Shown one piece after another: positions 5,843-6,604 of a stretch of 6,604 nt of DNA (its first letter is position 1; each line of letters begins with the position of its first letter). The position numbers and the translations under genes are program-made. The notes beneath the pieces were generated by a model. The model saw only the letters and a list, made by a program, of their open reading frames with translations. It was not told the DNA's origin and made no database searches. Source of the DNA: Acidobacteriota bacterium (lineage in GTDB: Bacteria > Actinomycetota > Acidimicrobiia > Spongiisociales > UBA5794); NCBI GenBank assembly GCA_004356175.1, contig SMXV01000061.1, forward strand, positions 1 through 6,604. The letters run 5' to 3'.

Positions 5843-6532
5843 ATGTGCGGTCGATTTGTACAAGTCGAAAAACCAGAGTTCTATGCAGAGCATTTCGGCG
5901 CCGAGTTCGTTCGCACCGAGACTCTGCGTGGGAGTTACAACGTCGCACCGACGACGCTCGTGTACGCAGTTGCCGACTTCGACGGGGAGCGTTCGCTCAC
6001 CTCAATGAGGTGGGGGTTGATTCCGTCGTGGGCCAAAGAGAAGAAGATCGGTGCCAAGACGTTCAACGCTCGGTCAGAAACTGCTGCTGACAAACCGATG
6101 TTTCGTAGTTCCTTCACGAAACGGAGATGCATCATTCCGGTGGACGGGTTCTACGAATGGCAGCGCAGGGAGAAGGGCAAACTTCCTCACTACATCTTCA
6201 GTGCTGATTCCAAACCGCTGCCGATTGCAGGTCTGTGGTCTGTGTGGAATGATCCAGACACCGATGAACGTCTTGTGACCTGCACGATCCTGACTGGACC
6301 TCCCAACGCTCTTATGGAGGAGATTCACGATCGGATGCCGATCATCATGCCAGAGGATCGGTGGGATGCGTGGCTGGATCCCGATCTCAACGACAAGGAT
6401 GCTATACGGGCGCTGATGGGGCAGTACCCAGCGGAGTCGATGAAGCGCTATGCCGTGTCGACGCTCGTCAACAAGGTGCAGAACAATACCGCGGATCTGC
6501 TCGTGCCTCTCGACACGCCTGGCGCCAGATAG
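5843..6532 (+). CDS. SRAP domain protein (HMCES/YedK family abasic-site shield)
   Basis: A 229-residue SRAP protein, close to the size of E. coli YedK (222). The family binds abasic sites in single-stranded DNA and forms a stable thiazolidine crosslink through Cys2 after removal of Met1, shielding the lesion during replication. All hallmark residues are present: MCGRF at the start (Cys2), YNVAPT (32-37, Asn33), RWGLIPSW (56-63), FNARSET (74-80, Asn75, Arg77, Glu79), GFYEW (102-106, catalytic Glu105) and IHDRMP (161-166, His162). Because Cys2 must be the second residue, the start at 5843 is certain. It is transcribed divergently from the second exporter across a 91-base gap. No SOS box was recognised there. 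No partner gene such as a translesion polymerase is visible, though SRAP genes are often near SOS genes. The gene appears intact and single-domain. Confidence 0.96.
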   Translation: MCGRFVQVEKPEFYAEHFGAEFVRTETLRGSYNVAPTTLVYAVADFDGERSLTSMRWGLIPSWAKEKKIGAKTFNARSETAADKPMFRSSFTKRRCIIPVDGFYEWQRREKGKLPHYIFSADSKPLPIAGLWSVWNDPDTDERLVTCTILTGPPNALMEEIHDRMPIIMPEDRWDAWLDPDLNDKDAIRALMGQYPAESMKRYAVSTLVNKVQNNTADLLVPLDTPGAR

Positions 6533-6548
6533 TTGTTGCGAGCAACGC

Positions 6549-6604
6549 ATGGCGTCGAAAGTGAGCTGGTCGAAGCCTTTCGAACCCAACAGCAGTGGTG
6601 CGCT
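6549..6604 (+). CDS. Possible start of a further gene, cut by the window end
   Basis: From ATG 6549, 17 bases after the SRAP stop, an open frame (MASKVSWSKPFEPNSSGA) runs to the window end without a stop. Its codons resemble those of the neighbours. There is no clear ribosome binding site. It also contains a 7-bp inverted repeat (TCGAAAG 6555-6561 / CTTTCGA 6577-6583), which could instead belong to a weak terminator for the SRAP gene. Too short to assign. Confidence 0.2.
   Translation, partial: MASKVSWSKPFEPNSSGA

Noticed and set aside
5752..5844. N-terminal extension of the second ATPase to 5844
   Set aside because: It would cover the whole divergent promoter gap and overlap the SRAP start; the residues do not match ABC ATPases.
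6535..6583. Terminator after the SRAP gene (GTTGC/GCAAC at 6535-6546 or TCGAAAG/CTTTCGA at 6555-6583)
   Set aside because: The first stem is very short with a tiny loop, the second has a 15-base loop. Neither is followed by a T-run, and the second overlaps a possible new reading frame.
6074..6589. 171-codon minus-strand open frame opposite the SRAP gene
   Set aside because: Antisense shadow of a complete SRAP gene with all hallmark residues.

Overview
The window looks like chromosomal DNA from a moderately GC-rich bacterium. Three features suggest an actinobacterial-type genome: genes are tightly packed, second genes in operons overlap the gene before them, and three lead genes start 6-8 bases after a TANNNT box with no ribosome binding site, which suggests leaderless mRNAs. 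Placement below phylum is not possible from the sequence alone. I see no tRNA, rRNA, insertion sequence, CRISPR array or phage gene.

Layout. Bases 1-772 hold no gene I recognise; there are one strong GC-rich hairpin (370-392) and a minus-strand frame that may be decayed coding sequence. Next is a stand-alone 5'-3' exonuclease/flap-nuclease (773-1648, +). A plus-strand operon follows: ABC ATPase (1726-2649), ABC-2 permease (2642-3472) and a GNAT acetyltransferase of the phosphinothricin-acetyltransferase type (3469-3976). Each gene overlaps the one before it. The acetyltransferase carries a single-base +1 frameshift near 3846-3852, after which the last 41 codons of the family continue in another frame. 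A second ABC exporter faces this operon tail to tail on the minus strand: ATPase (5751 down to 4822) and permease (4825 down to 4001). An 8-bp inverted repeat (3983-4012) lies at the junction and may terminate both operons. Divergently from the second exporter runs an SRAP (HMCES/YedK) protein (5843-6532, +). A possible new reading frame opens at 6549 and runs off the window.

How the genes fit together. Each exporter module has one ATPase and one six-helix permease, so each could form a homodimeric ABC-2 exporter; substrates cannot be read from the sequence. The acetyltransferase translationally coupled to the first exporter would suit a modify-and-export detoxification unit, but its frameshift means it may be inactive, recently broken, or mis-sequenced. 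The exporter pair is flanked by two DNA-maintenance genes (flap nuclease and abasic-site crosslinking SRAP protein); this may be coincidental. I find no convincing new multi-gene system. The most useful observations are the frameshift, the leaderless/Shine-Dalgarno split between first and second genes, the divergent Q-loop and signature of the second ATPase, and the unexplained left end.
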